This document shows, one piece after another, positions 16,928-26,094 of a stretch of DNA of 64,000 nt. The stretch is from positions 1-64,000 of the forward strand of contig NZ_BLXX01000008.1 in the NCBI RefSeq assembly GCF_014193515.1. Reading direction: 5' to 3'. The stretch's first letter is position 1, and each line of letters begins with the position of its first letter. Source of the DNA: Geomonas silvestris (GTDB taxonomy: Bacteria > Desulfobacterota > Desulfuromonadia > Geobacterales > Geobacteraceae). The notes beneath the pieces are model-generated. The model ran no database searches, was not told where the DNA came from, and saw only the letters and a list, made by a program, of their open reading frames with translations. The position numbers and the translations under genes were made by a program.

Positions 16928-17875
16928 CTATTTTCCAAGAAAACGCAAAACGTTGCTTTTCATCAGAAATAGCAGGCGAGTAAATCCATTGAATCGGGTT
17001 CCCCACAGAAGATGACGAACAAAAAACGGAGCAGCGACTTTGCCAGCAAGAAGTTCCCTGCCCCGTGCCAGATTTCCAGCGATGACGTGCTGGCGCGCAT
17101 TCTCAAGCTTCAGACGGCGGATATAGAGTCTAAGGTGATGCTGATCCGCGCGCGTACCGCTGCTCGTCAAAAAGAGTTCTGCGCTGCAGATAAAGGGGTG
17201 TTCGTCCCCGGACTCAAACCGCGTACAAGCACGATTCGTAGCATCGTGATGATAACAAGCGGCTGCGAGAGGGCTGTATGCCAACGGGAAGTTTGCGGCA
17301 ATCCTCCCCCATAGGTCGACATCCTCCCCCATACGTCGACCCGCAAGGAAGCAGCCAATCTCTGAAAAAACCTTTTTCGGGATGCAGACGGCCGAGGAGC
17401 ATACCGGCGCCTCGCCCAAAGCTGCACTCAAAAAATAAGACTCCACCTCCCCTTCCCACGGTGGTAAAGGGATTCCGTGCAGACGAAGAGGACGCCTTTT
17501 GCCTGCCGATACTATTTCGTACCCGGTTGCATAAAGGCCGGCATCAGGGAAAGATTTCCGCAGCCTGAGTACCGTCTGCAAAAAGTGCGGGTACCACGCA
17601 TCATCTGCGTCGAGAAAAGCAATCAACTCTCCGGCGGCTTCCTGTATGCCCCGGTTCCTGGCCGCGGATACTCCACCGTTTGGCTGTCGAACCAACTTGA
17701 CGCGGGCATCCTGGAACTCGAGCACGACCTGGGGACCCCGGTCAGTCGAGCCGTCATCTACGACTATCACCTCAAACGGCGGACATCTCTGCTCAAGTAC
17801 CGAACGAAGAGCCCTGGCAATATAGTCAGCCTTGTTGTAAAGAGGGATCACAACCGTGATTCTTTCAGCGGTCAT
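16928..17875 (-). CDS. Glycosyltransferase family 2
   Basis: A 315-residue inverting GT-A glycosyltransferase. It opens with ITVVIPLYNKADYIARALRS, has VVDDGSTDRGP for nucleotide binding near residue 40, ARNRGIQ near 93, and FLDADDAW (the DxD metal site) near 110. GEDVDLW near residue 183 contains the acidic region that usually holds the catalytic base. TGGAG lies 9 bases before the ATG. The start overlaps the end of the upstream pyruvyl-transferase-family gene by 11 bases. It should add a single sugar to the lipid-linked intermediate; specificity is not deducible. Confidence 0.9.
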   Translation of the reverse strand: MTAERITVVIPLYNKADYIARALRSVLEQRCPPFEVIVVDDGSTDRGPQVVLEFQDARVKLVRQPNGGVSAARNRGIQEAAGELIAFLDADDAWYPHFLQTVLRLRKSFPDAGLYATGYEIVSAGKRRPLRLHGIPLPPWEGEVESYFLSAALGEAPVCSSAVCIPKKVFSEIGCFLAGRRMGEDVDLWGRIAANFPLAYSPLAAACYHHDATNRACTRFESGDEHPFICSAELFLTSSGTRADQHHLRLYIRRLKLENARQHVIAGNLARGRELLAGKVAAPFFVRHLLWGTRFNGFTRLLFLMKSNVLRFLGK

Positions 17876-18971
17876 GGACCCAGCTCCAGTTTTTCAGGGC
17901 GAGTTCCTGAGCCCTTTTTACGGGGAGGGCAGGTAAAGGGACCACGCCAGCTACGGCTCGATCCAGTATCTGAATCACCTCTGCAGCGTCGAAATCTGCA
18001 CTATCGAAGAGTGTGGATGGATCCGCTCCTATCTGCTCCGACCATCCGGCACATTTCGGATTGTATGAAAGCATGACCGTAGGGGTCTGAGTGAGGTAAC
18101 CAAAGACCCCCGCGTGCAGGCGCATCGCCACCATCGCCTTCAGTTTGCTGATCTCGCGCAGAATAACCTGAGGGTCGGGATGATAGCGAACCAGACGCAC
18201 AGACGATATTCCAGACAGTTCATTTAGAAGAGCCTCGTTGAGGCAACGGTCCCCGAAGTTGTCATGGCCGTTGAACTCAAAAAGGACAATTTCTTCGCCG
18301 TGGCCAGCCACTAAGCGCACCAACCGCAGCAACTCGCCTCTCCGACGCTTCTCTACCTCGAGGTTCCCGCCGACAAATCTTTCGTAGTCGCAAAGAGCGA
18401 AACCGATACCCGACCGCCGAGTTGGAGCAAGGTCTGTTCGGTCTGTCTGAGGTGCGGCGAGTGTCAGTAAGGGCGCAAGATCGAAGGTCAACGCACTTGG
18501 AACCTGAGGGGCAAGGGCACGTGCGAGATCCGCGCTCTCCTTGTCACGCAGTCCTAAAAAGTGGAAACGCCGCAGCAACTTCGCACAGTCACGCTCCGCC
18601 TGAGATGACCGAAACGGCCCAATGCTGACCCCCAACGCTGCATGAGGTCCTTTGCCACTCAAGCGCAAAAGATCCGAGACCAGACTCATATAGTGACATG
18701 AGTGAAAAACGGACCCTCCTCCCATGATTATGCCCTTTGACTGCAGTGCCCGAAGATAACATGACAACCGGTTCCTGCCGGGAAACACGGGGGCTGGCTT
18801 AAAAATGGGACGAACGGAGGCCCGCCACAGTTCAATGGGAACGGTAGTGGCCGTAGTCCAGAGGCGGCCTGCCTGGAGGAAATTCCGGGCTCCCCAGCAC
18901 GACACACTTTGCAGTGCATCGTCCCCGGTGTTTTTCATGCCGTAATATCCTGCAATCAAATAGGTAGTCAT
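17865..18971 (-). CDS. Polysaccharide pyruvyl transferase family protein
   Basis: The 368-residue product belongs to the CsaB/WcaK family, whose members transfer pyruvate from phosphoenolpyruvate to a sugar as a ketal. The N-terminal LIAGYYGMKNTGDDALQSV is the family's G-x-x-N-x-G-D-[DE]-A motif. GIIMGGGSVFHSCHY near residue 85 and ALGVSIGPF near 120 follow, and MVAMRLHAGVF near 295 is the conserved R-x-H motif. The ATG at 18971 is preferred, with AAAAGG six bases upstream; an in-frame TTG at 19013 would add 14 residues but its ribosome site lies too close. It probably decorates the repeat unit with an acidic pyruvyl group, although family members with other donors exist. Confidence 0.85.
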   Translation of the reverse strand: MTTYLIAGYYGMKNTGDDALQSVSCWGARNFLQAGRLWTTATTVPIELWRASVRPIFKPAPVFPGRNRLSCYLRALQSKGIIMGGGSVFHSCHYMSLVSDLLRLSGKGPHAALGVSIGPFRSSQAERDCAKLLRRFHFLGLRDKESADLARALAPQVPSALTFDLAPLLTLAAPQTDRTDLAPTRRSGIGFALCDYERFVGGNLEVEKRRRGELLRLVRLVAGHGEEIVLFEFNGHDNFGDRCLNEALLNELSGISSVRLVRYHPDPQVILREISKLKAMVAMRLHAGVFGYLTQTPTVMLSYNPKCAGWSEQIGADPSTLFDSADFDAAEVIQILDRAVAGVVPLPALPVKRAQELALKNWSWVHDR

Positions 18972-19005
18972 GATGCGCCTTTTGTCTTTGAGAGCCTCGG
19001 AACCA

Positions 19006-20529
19006 CTATGCAAAGCTCCTGTTGGGTCTCAACAGTGTCAGCATGTACTCCTTTTCAACCGAGGAAAGGACAAAAAGCCATAGTGACAGCAAATAGCCAA
19101 AGGAGATAACAACAACTAAGGTCAAAAGGCTCGGCAGTGAGTCAACACCTAACCAATGAGCGAGGTACCAGCAAAAAATTCCCAGCAACGCAGTGGCGCA
19201 AGAGATCGGCAGCAACTCTCGCATAAAGGTGCGGTAGGGCACGCCTATGATACGCGCAGCATACACCGGGGTAAAGACAACATTGCGCAGGGTCAAGACA
19301 AGAATTCCGGCAGCAGCGACACCGTAGAGCCCCAATTGAAGAAACTTGACAAAAAAGATGGCAAGCAGGAGGTTCACAACGCCTGCAATGACCTGGACGA
19401 TACCAGGTACCTTGACGTTATTGGTGGCCATGGAAATATTGTGCAGCGGAATATAGCCGAGATTAATGCATAGGGGTGCAACCATAACAGTTAGCAGAGG
19501 AGCCAAGGCAACAAAGTCAGGTCCCAGCCAAACACTCAGGATCGGCTTGGCAAGGCCACTGATCAACCCGACCGGCAGGGCAATAAAAAGACCGAGATAT
19601 TTGAGAGCATTGCGCGAATAGCTCACGAGCCCAGCGAGATCATTACGTGCGTAAAGATACATAATCGGAGGGCTCAACAGACCAGTGACGGTCAAGGCGA
19701 GGCCGCGCAGCAAAATTGACCACTGCACCAGCGAAGCATATCGCCCGCCGGATTCGGCGCCGAAGTACCAGTTCACCACCAGCAGGTCAATGTTGATCAG
19801 CAGCAGGGTCCCGACTTGGTTGACGCTGATCCAGCCACCAGAGTTCGCCAACTGTCGGAGACAGTGAAACCTTACCTGGCTCAACCTAAGAGAAAGTCCT
19901 GGAGTAAGCTTCCGCCAGGCAGCAATCGAAGCCAATAGTGAGAAAAGAGCCGCTAGTATCAGGCCAAGACCTACATGAAAGAGACGAGGTGCTGAAAATT
20001 TGAAGCAGACAATAACGAGGGCCACGCGGAGAAATAGTGATGCTGTGGCAATTCCACTGCGTATATCGAAACGGTTACGACAGAAGGTAGCAACCTCGAA
20101 AGGTGTGGTCACAAAAGAGATCAAAATCGTGCCGACAGTGAGTGTCAGTAGCCAACGGACCTCGTTTCCGTATCCATCAGGAACTCGTATGACGAGATCA
20201 GGAAAAGCAACGAGAAGAGCGCCAGGAAATACCATCAAAAGGGCGAGTCCCGCACTGCCGAAAAAAGAGGTACTGAAATACTGCGAGGCCTCCTCGTGCT
20301 GGTCGCGCTCGATGGCAACAGTGATGTAGCGGGCCACGGAGGCATTGATGACCAGCGCTGCGATTGTGAGGTAGGAACTGAGATTACTGGCCAGAGGAAT
20401 GAAACCATACCCGGAGACGCCTAGATGACGAATGAGGTAAGGGGTAAAAAAAACTCCCACCATAATGTTGAGGGAAAAGCTCAAAACATTGGTGACGAGA
20501 TTGGTAGACAGACGTCCCTTGCTTTTCAT
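19006..20529 (-). CDS. Wzx-type oligosaccharide flippase
   Basis: A 507-residue polytopic membrane protein of the MATE/MVF superfamily (PST branch). It starts KSKGRLSTNLVTNVLSF and has 12-14 hydrophobic segments, with FTPYLIRHLGVSGYGFIPLA in the first pair, as is usual for Wzx. It would move the undecaprenyl-linked repeat unit across the inner membrane. The ATG at 20529 is preferred; codons upstream to 20673 are also open but add a poorly conserved-looking hydrophobic leader. The ribosome site (AGG eight bases upstream) is modest. It precedes the pyruvyl-transferase-family gene. Confidence 0.85.
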   Translation of the reverse strand: MKSKGRLSTNLVTNVLSFSLNIMVGVFFTPYLIRHLGVSGYGFIPLASNLSSYLTIAALVINASVARYITVAIERDQHEEASQYFSTSFFGSAGLALLMVFPGALLVAFPDLVIRVPDGYGNEVRWLLTLTVGTILISFVTTPFEVATFCRNRFDIRSGIATASLFLRVALVIVCFKFSAPRLFHVGLGLILAALFSLLASIAAWRKLTPGLSLRLSQVRFHCLRQLANSGGWISVNQVGTLLLINIDLLVVNWYFGAESGGRYASLVQWSILLRGLALTVTGLLSPPIMYLYARNDLAGLVSYSRNALKYLGLFIALPVGLISGLAKPILSVWLGPDFVALAPLLTVMVAPLCINLGYIPLHNISMATNNVKVPGIVQVIAGVVNLLLAIFFVKFLQLGLYGVAAAGILVLTLRNVVFTPVYAARIIGVPYRTFMRELLPISCATALLGIFCWYLAHWLGVDSLPSLLTLVVVISFGYLLSLWLFVLSSVEKEYMLTLLRPNRSFA

Positions 20530-20988
20530 AATCAAACCTGCAGGTTCGCCCTTCCAAGCCAACACAAGGGACAGCGAACAGAAAATCCACAAGAAACATA
20601 TCGGCTGATGTATGCCATCAGCCTCAGAGAACCGGAACCTGCCGCTGTAGAAAAAGCGCGCATTTTGTGACACATCCGACCGTTGAAACTACCATGCACG
20701 TTAAGAGAGGTCAACAAATTATGCAGAGATACCTGGTGCAGGGACAGAGTTTCCGGTTAGAAAGAAAATATCATCTCAGCATTTGGAACATCCCAGGTAA
20801 AGGGACAAACTTTAGAGATTTCCTCCAACGTTTTTCAGGAGCACTGCACAGAATAAGTAGTTCTGGCTAATAAATATCCACCGCTGCGGATTCCCTCCTG
20901 CCACGCCACACTCACTGGTCGAAAACACAAAAAAGAAGGCCTAGCGAAATTCGCTGGGCCTTCTCGAAACCATCGGTAAACAGTTATT
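20530..20988. other. Intergenic stretch upstream of the flippase
   Basis: About 460 bases between the flippase start and the end of the propeller lipoprotein gene, both on the minus strand. It contains the lipoprotein gene's terminator (20929-20963) and must therefore contain a separate promoter for the flippase-to-oxidoreductase run; no convincing promoter hexamers were found. I see no supported gene here. Confidence 0.5.
20929..20963 (-). terminator. Terminator of the propeller lipoprotein gene
   Basis: GAAGGCCTAGCGAA (20935-20948) pairs with TTCGCTGGGCCTTC (20950-20963) with one wobble. On the minus strand it is followed by a T-rich tract (the complement of CACAAAAAA). It lies 26 bases beyond the lipoprotein stop codon. 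Confidence 0.8.
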
Positions 20989-21936
20989 TCAGATTCCAAC
21001 TAGGGCTATTCCCGCCGAGCCGTTCGTGATCCCATAGAGCCAATCACTTCCTTGCTGGTTGCTGCTAGCCCACTGGCTTCCGTTGCCTGACTTCAAAACA
21101 ATGCCTTCCTCACCGACCACGGTGAATGTACCGCTGTCAAACATTACACCCATAAGGCCATCAGAAACGCCAGAGTCCACCTGGGTCCAGTTCACTGCGT
21201 CGGAAGAAGTCATTATTGTCCCATCCCCACCGGCAACAACATACGTACCGTTACCATAGGCAGATCCGAACAACCAACTGGTGGTCCCCGAAGTTCGGGA
21301 GACCCAGTTCACTCCGTCATTCGACGTCACGATAGTACCCTCTTCCCCGACTGCAACAAAGGTATCCCGACAGTAGGAAACGCTGTACAGTAATTTGCCG
21401 CCGGAAAGATTTTTGCTGGTCCAGTTTGAACCATCCAAAGATGTTACCACGGCACCGTTGGCACCGACGGCAACATATTTCCCGTTACCGTAGCACACAC
21501 TGTAGAGCATTTCTGAGCTGTGAGAATCAGTCGTTTGCCAGGTATTTCCGGTTGCGGAGTTCAGGACAGTTCCATCGGTACCCACGGCAACGAAAGTTCC
21601 ATTTCCGTAGGCGACTCCCATTAAAGGATTGGAAGTACCTGAGTTTACGGTTTTCCAGGTAGAGAGATCTTCTGTGGTGAGTATTTTGCCTCCATCACCA
21701 ACTGCAACGTATGTCTTGCTGCCGAAAGCGATACTCGCCAACTGCTCCCCTTGCTTCATCGTGAGTCGAGCTGCAGGCACTGTGGGAGTCACGTTACTGC
21801 CCTGCGTGGAACTTACTGCAGTCGGGGCTCCGGCACCCCCGCCCCCGCCGCAACCGGGAAGCAGAGCCATGGATAATGCCAGGACGGCAACCAAGGATGT
21901 ACGCGAAGTCTTGTTGATCTGGTGTATGTTGAGCAT
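20989..21936 (-). CDS. Lipoprotein with a repeat-built (beta-propeller-like) domain
   Basis: The ATG at 21936 follows GGGAGG by 8 bases and opens a 315-residue lipoprotein. Its signal sequence ends in the lipobox LLPGC and is followed by a run of glycines. The rest is six copies of a repeat of about 40 residues with the pattern Y-G-N-G-x-[YF]-V-A-V-G-x-[DE]-G-x-[IV]-x-[TS]-S-x-[DN]-G-x-x-W. This pattern resembles the blades of sialidase/BNR or YCF48-type propellers. The last copy is incomplete, as expected if the N-terminal strand closes the propeller. Function is unknown. Its place between wzc and wzx suggests binding or assembly of the polymer at the outer membrane. Confidence 0.75.
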   Translation of the reverse strand: MLNIHQINKTSRTSLVAVLALSMALLPGCGGGGGAGAPTAVSSTQGSNVTPTVPAARLTMKQGEQLASIAFGSKTYVAVGDGGKILTTEDLSTWKTVNSGTSNPLMGVAYGNGTFVAVGTDGTVLNSATGNTWQTTDSHSSEMLYSVCYGNGKYVAVGANGAVVTSLDGSNWTSKNLSGGKLLYSVSYCRDTFVAVGEEGTIVTSNDGVNWVSRTSGTTSWLFGSAYGNGTYVVAGGDGTIMTSSDAVNWTQVDSGVSDGLMGVMFDSGTFTVVGEEGIVLKSGNGSQWASSNQQGSDWLYGITNGSAGIALVGI

Positions 21937-22082
21937 GTTCGTTGCCTCCCGTGTGAGCGACCTGCTGATCACACGGTTACAACGTCAATGCCAGGACGCG
22001 TTTTTTTCAAATACGCGTGCAAGATGCTGGTATTAAAGCCTTACTCCAACCTTCCAACTTGATAATGAAAACGGATTTCCGC

Positions 22083-22117
22083 CTCACAGTGTGCAGCCAC
22101 TGACCAGTTACTGTGAG
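22083..22117. repeat. 8-bp inverted repeat upstream of the lipoprotein gene
   Basis: CTCACAGT and ACTGTGAG are perfect inverted copies 19 bases apart, 147 bases upstream of the lipoprotein start. The spacing would suit a regulator dimer or a long-loop hairpin. No regulator family can be named. Confidence 0.35.
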
Positions 22118-22262
22118 AGTATTGAACTGCCTCTGTAAAGCGGGGGGCGTTGAGGTGCGGAAGCAAACGGGTTTATCAATGCACAGTCGTCGCAGTGAAA
22201 GTACGAGACTCTCAGCGACAACTCAAGGTTGAACAGTCCGGAGAGAGGTGAAGGGAGAAGAC

Positions 22263-22298
22263 AAAAAAACGCCGAAATACCAGACAGGTACTTCGGCG
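22263..22298 (-). terminator. Terminator downstream of wzc
   Basis: CGCCGAA (22270-22276) pairs with TTCGGCG (22292-22298), extended by TACC/GGTA across one mismatch. On the minus strand a run of seven T follows. It lies 35 bases after the wzc stop codon. Confidence 0.8.
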
Positions 22299-22332
22299 AC
22301 TTTCGGATACGATGCAAAGAGACGGACGACGG

Positions 22333-24636
22333 CTACTTCTTACCGAATTTCCACCACGGTTTGGGAGCCTCGTCGTCCAGGCCGTAGCCATAGCCGTAAC
22401 CGTAGCCATAGCCGTAACCGGCGGCCCGACTGGTGCGGTCGGAGACCACGAGGCCGGCAACGGGCGCGGAAACCGCCAACAGGGTGTCCTTGGTGCGCTG
22501 AGCTGCCTTGACCGGCACTCGGCCGATCTCTACCACCATGACCACAAGGTCGGCCAGCCGGGTCAGGAGCGGGGCATCGGTCACGGCAAGCGCCGGAGGG
22601 GCGTCGATGACGATATGTGTGTACGTCTCGCGCATCTGCTCTATAAACCGCGCCATGGCCTGGGACCCCAGGAGTTCGGAGGGATTGGGCGGGACGATTC
22701 CCGCGGTTACGATATCGAGCCCGTCGATGGGGGTCCGCTGCACCACGCGCTTCGGCTCGAGGTCGCCGGCCAAGAGCCCGGTGAGCCCTTCCCCGCGCTC
22801 CAGGGCGAACTTGTCATGCAGCGTAGAGCGGCGCAGGTCGCAGTCGATAATCAGGACCGGGACGCCGGTCTGTGCAAGGGTGATGGCGAGGTTGGAGGCG
22901 ACAGTCGATTTCCCCTCGCCCGGGAAGGTACTGGTGACCAAGAGCACCTTGTTGTTCTTGTTCACGGCACAGAAGTGCAGCGCGGTCCGCAGCGAACGAA
23001 ACGCCTCGGAGGCCGGAGCCTTCGGGAGGTTGTGGGCGATGAGCGCCGCCTGCCCTCCCTCCTTGTCTTGGATGAAGGGGATGACCGCTAAAAGCGGCAG
23101 GCCAAGCGTCTTGCAGGCCGTCTCCGGGTCCTTGAGGGTATCGTCCAGGTATTCCCGGAAGAAGCAGAGCCCCAGGCCACACATCAGCCCGACTACCACA
23201 CCAAGAAGGAGGTTCTTCCCTTTCTTCGGCGACACCGGCCGCTCTGCGGCGATAGCCGGATCGACCACGCTGATGTTGTTGATGGTGGAGGCCTTTGCAA
23301 TGCGGGCCTCTTCGTGTTTTTGTAACAGAAAGGTGTAGATGCTGGCGTTCACCTTAGTTACCCGCAACAGCCGAGCCAGGTCCCGCTCAGCGGCGGGAAG
23401 CTTCCTCAGTTGCGCGTCGCTCTGGGCTATCTGCGCTGCCAGGGCCCGCTCCTGTGCCTGGACATTTTTCAGGGTGGTCTCGTAGGTATTCTGGATCTTG
23501 CGCTCGGTTTCGTCGATCTGCGCCTGGATCGCCTGCACCGCGGGGTGATTCTCGGTGCTCTCGGAAAGCCGTGCCTTTTTAAGAACCTGCAGGTCAGCAA
23601 GTTTGGCAGCCAATCCAGCCAGGACGGGGTCATCACGCAAGAGGGACGGAGCATAGGCAACTCCCCTGCGCCGGGCATCCTTGAGGGAGGCAAGGGCGAA
23701 CTCGGCCTGCTTGCGCTGCAGACCAGCGTCGGCCTTCTGTTTTTCGGCATCGACCAGGTTCTGGATAAGTGCCTGGGCTTCGGTGTCCAGGTCGATAACC
23801 CCTGTGGTGCTCTTGTAACCTTCCAGGTTCTTCTCGGCGCGCTCCAACTCGTCCTTGGTACCCTTCAACTGGTCCTGGACAAACGCCACGGTACGGGTCG
23901 CCTCTTCGGCCCGCAGCGCCACCCCCTGGTCCAGGTAGACCTGCACCAGGGTGTTCACCACATCGCGGGCCAGGAGCGAATCGCGGCTGCGGTAAGAGAT
24001 CGACATGACGTTGGTCTTCTTCCCGACCTCGCCAACCTTGATCTCCTTCATAAGTTTCTCAACTGTTTCGTAAAACTGGTGCTGGGTGAGCCGGAAGGTG
24101 TCCCCCTTGGCCCCCTCGAGGTCGCGGATCAGCAGCGTGATCCCCTTGCCCCGCAAAAGGACGCCGCTCGTCCCGCTCCCCAGCAGGTTACCGTCGGCAT
24201 CGCGCACGGCATACGCGCCGCCGCCCTGAAGCTCGACCTGGTAGCTCGGCTCCTCCGAGCGCGGCGCGGTCGAGGCGAACTCCACCAGCTTGAAGCGCAC
24301 CCCTTTGGAGCGCTTGTCGACACCCCAGTCCAGGTGCAGGGCCGACACCACCTTTTCGGCGTTGCTGCGCGATTTGAGTATCTCGATTTCGGAGTCGATC
24401 GGGGTGGCGTTGTTGAGCAACAGGTCGCCCATCTGGCCGACCTTCCCCTTGTCGTCCTTCACGAAGAGGGTTGCGGTCGACTCGAAGGTCGGAGGGACCA
24501 GGAAGGTGTAGAGGGCAACCAGCGAAAACACCGCCAGGAAGGTAATGACAAAGGTGGTGCGGCGCCGGAGGATGACCTGAAGGTAGTCCTGAAGATGGAT
24601 CTCTTCCTGCTGTGGCTGGGGCAACTGCTGATTCAT
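22333..24636 (-). CDS. wzc: Wzc-type co-polymerase and tyrosine autokinase
   Basis: The 767-codon frame from 24636 encodes an inner-membrane chain-length regulator fused to a BY-kinase. Residues 1-130 hold the Wzz domain with a first membrane segment near 35-55. A long coiled-coil periplasmic region (about 220-430) ends in the second membrane segment near 465-490. The cytoplasmic kinase has Walker A FPGEGKSTVASN near 570, Walker A' LIIDCDLRRS near 605 and Walker B HIVIDAPPAL near 675. The tail contains six tyrosines in a Gly-Tyr ladder (about 739-752), the expected autophosphorylation cluster. The CpsB-type phosphatase at 27352-28125 is its likely partner. The start was chosen for AGGA seven bases upstream; an in-frame start at 24717 is less likely. 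Confidence 0.92.
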   Translation of the reverse strand: MNQQLPQPQQEEIHLQDYLQVILRRRTTFVITFLAVFSLVALYTFLVPPTFESTATLFVKDDKGKVGQMGDLLLNNATPIDSEIEILKSRSNAEKVVSALHLDWGVDKRSKGVRFKLVEFASTAPRSEEPSYQVELQGGGAYAVRDADGNLLGSGTSGVLLRGKGITLLIRDLEGAKGDTFRLTQHQFYETVEKLMKEIKVGEVGKKTNVMSISYRSRDSLLARDVVNTLVQVYLDQGVALRAEEATRTVAFVQDQLKGTKDELERAEKNLEGYKSTTGVIDLDTEAQALIQNLVDAEKQKADAGLQRKQAEFALASLKDARRRGVAYAPSLLRDDPVLAGLAAKLADLQVLKKARLSESTENHPAVQAIQAQIDETERKIQNTYETTLKNVQAQERALAAQIAQSDAQLRKLPAAERDLARLLRVTKVNASIYTFLLQKHEEARIAKASTINNISVVDPAIAAERPVSPKKGKNLLLGVVVGLMCGLGLCFFREYLDDTLKDPETACKTLGLPLLAVIPFIQDKEGGQAALIAHNLPKAPASEAFRSLRTALHFCAVNKNNKVLLVTSTFPGEGKSTVASNLAITLAQTGVPVLIIDCDLRRSTLHDKFALERGEGLTGLLAGDLEPKRVVQRTPIDGLDIVTAGIVPPNPSELLGSQAMARFIEQMRETYTHIVIDAPPALAVTDAPLLTRLADLVVMVVEIGRVPVKAAQRTKDTLLAVSAPVAGLVVSDRTSRAAGYGYGYGYGYGYGLDDEAPKPWWKFGKK

Positions 24637-24787
24637 GACACATCCTGGTAGAGAAAGTTTCGGTGGTACTGCACCCGTACCGACAACCATACGCGGACGG
24701 GCCTCCGGGCTCGGCATACCCCGGCTGTTGAGAACCGGCTGCCTGGCCGGGGATCACGGCACCTTATCGGCAAAAGATCCGCGTAGT

Positions 24788-25840
24788 TTACTGACTGAGG
24801 AACTTGATGGAGACAAACGGCTGCAGCACCGCGCTTATGGTCTGCAGCGAGGGGAGGATGTCAGCGATCACGTCGTTCCAGGTGCCGAAGCCGCTTTTGG
24901 GGACGTAGACGATGTCCCCGTCAACGAGCTGCATGGGGAGGGCCTCGCCGCGCAGCACGAGGTCGTAATCGACCACCAAAAGCTCGCCCCGGGTCGCCGA
25001 GAGCGAACGGATGATGCGCACGTGATGGAAATCGAAGCCCGCATCGCGCAGCTCGGCGCTGGCGATCGCCTGGGCCAGGTTCATCCCGCCCGGCGGTATG
25101 GCAACCGACCCCGGTTTCTTGACCGCACCGAAGATGAAGACCAGCTGGTTGCGGCTGTCCGGGATGTAGATGCTGTCGCCACCCTTGAGCCAGATGTTCT
25201 GCCGCGCGTCGCCGTTGGTGAGCAGGCCGTAGAAATCGACCGGGACCACCTTGCCGTCCCGGGTCAGCCGCGCCCCCTTCAGGTTCGCGCTGGCGTCGAA
25301 ACCGTTGCCGAGGGCAAGCCCCTGCAAGAGGGTGAGCGGGCGGTCCAGGTAGTAGGTCCCCGAGGCGCGGAATTGCCCGAGCAGGTACAAGGGCAGGCTC
25401 TTGTACTCGGCAACCTCGACCACCACCCAGGGGTCCTGCAGGTACTTCTTCAAGAGCCCGGTCAGCTTCTGCTCGACCTGGGCCAGGGTGAGCCCGGCCA
25501 CCTGGACCGGCCCGAGCATCGGAACGTGCAGCATGCCGGCACCGTCTATCCGGCTTCCCTGCACCTTGCTGCTGCTGGACGGGCTCACCACGGTGAACTC
25601 GGGGCGGCCGCTCACGTTTAAAAGCAGCACGTCCCCAACGCCCACCTGGTAGTTGGCGGGCGGCGACGTTTCGACGGGGAGCTTGCTCTCGACGGCGACC
25701 TCTTCGCGGGACAGGACCGGCGAATGGATCTCTCGCTTGGTTCCCGGCGCCAGATCGGTATAGGTTGCACAGCCGGATACGCTCAGACTCAGTGTGGAGA
25801 TTGCCAGGGCCAACTTGCAGAATATGAATCGGAGCTTCAT
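24788..25840 (-). CDS. wza: Outer-membrane polysaccharide export lipoprotein (Wza family)
   Basis: A 350-residue lipoprotein with signal sequence MKLRFIFCKLALAIS and a lipobox ending at Cys24 (SVSGC). The Poly_export domain starts near residue 60 with YQVGVGDVLLLNV. SLBB-type domains follow, recognisable by LLGQFRASGTYYLDRPLTLL near 170 and FIFGAVKKPGSVAIPPGGMN near 245. It should form the octameric outer-membrane channel through which the polymer leaves the cell, engaging the Wzc periplasmic domain. The CAGGATGG ribosome site precedes the ATG. It lies directly upstream of wzc on the same strand. Confidence 0.9.
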   Translation of the reverse strand: MKLRFIFCKLALAISTLSLSVSGCATYTDLAPGTKREIHSPVLSREEVAVESKLPVETSPPANYQVGVGDVLLLNVSGRPEFTVVSPSSSSKVQGSRIDGAGMLHVPMLGPVQVAGLTLAQVEQKLTGLLKKYLQDPWVVVEVAEYKSLPLYLLGQFRASGTYYLDRPLTLLQGLALGNGFDASANLKGARLTRDGKVVPVDFYGLLTNGDARQNIWLKGGDSIYIPDSRNQLVFIFGAVKKPGSVAIPPGGMNLAQAIASAELRDAGFDFHHVRIIRSLSATRGELLVVDYDLVLRGEALPMQLVDGDIVYVPKSGFGTWNDVIADILPSLQTISAVLQPFVSIKFLSQ

Positions 25841-25970
25841 CGCATACCATCCTGAAACAAAGCGCGCCGGCTTTCGCCATTGCGCAATAAGAACATGAAC
25901 AGCTTGGGTGGCGGGGTGTGTCGACTTTCACCGTCGGCTACATTGTTACAGTCGACGCTATCTGAGGAAA

Positions 25971-25999
25971 CTTTTAACATCTGGAATCACTTAAGTCAA
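25971..25999 (-). promoter_or_regulatory. Weak sigma-70-like promoter for wza-wzc
   Basis: On the minus strand TTGACT (complement of 25994-25999) is followed after 17 bases by TAAAAG (complement of 25971-25976), 130 bases before the wza start. The -35 is good and the -10 poor, with four of six bases matching. It lies downstream of the epimerase terminator, which fits an independent transcription start. Confidence 0.3.
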
Positions 26000-26094
26000 T
26001 GATTTACCACCATTTTAATCTTAGCAGCGATTAACGCATCCATAAGTCGACCTATAAAAGACAGAGTGTGTCGGCACAGTGCGCCGTAAATAAA

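Larger units (their letters stand above)
21937..22332. other. Intergenic stretch between wzc and the propeller lipoprotein
   Basis: About 400 bases on the minus-strand path from wzc to the lipoprotein gene. It contains the wzc terminator (22263-22298) and, nearer the lipoprotein, an inverted repeat CTCACAGT (22083-22090) / ACTGTGAG (22110-22117) with a 19-base spacer. The repeat could be an operator or an RNA hairpin. No gene was seen. Confidence 0.5.

Noticed and set aside
17301-17340. Two adjacent near-identical 20-base units (ATCCTCCCCCATA-G/C-GTCGAC) inside the GT2 gene, suggestive of a frameshifting duplication
   Set aside because: The reading frame through both units gives RRMGEDVDLWGRI, containing the conserved GEDVDLW motif of GT2 enzymes, so the gene is intact and the similarity is coincidental.
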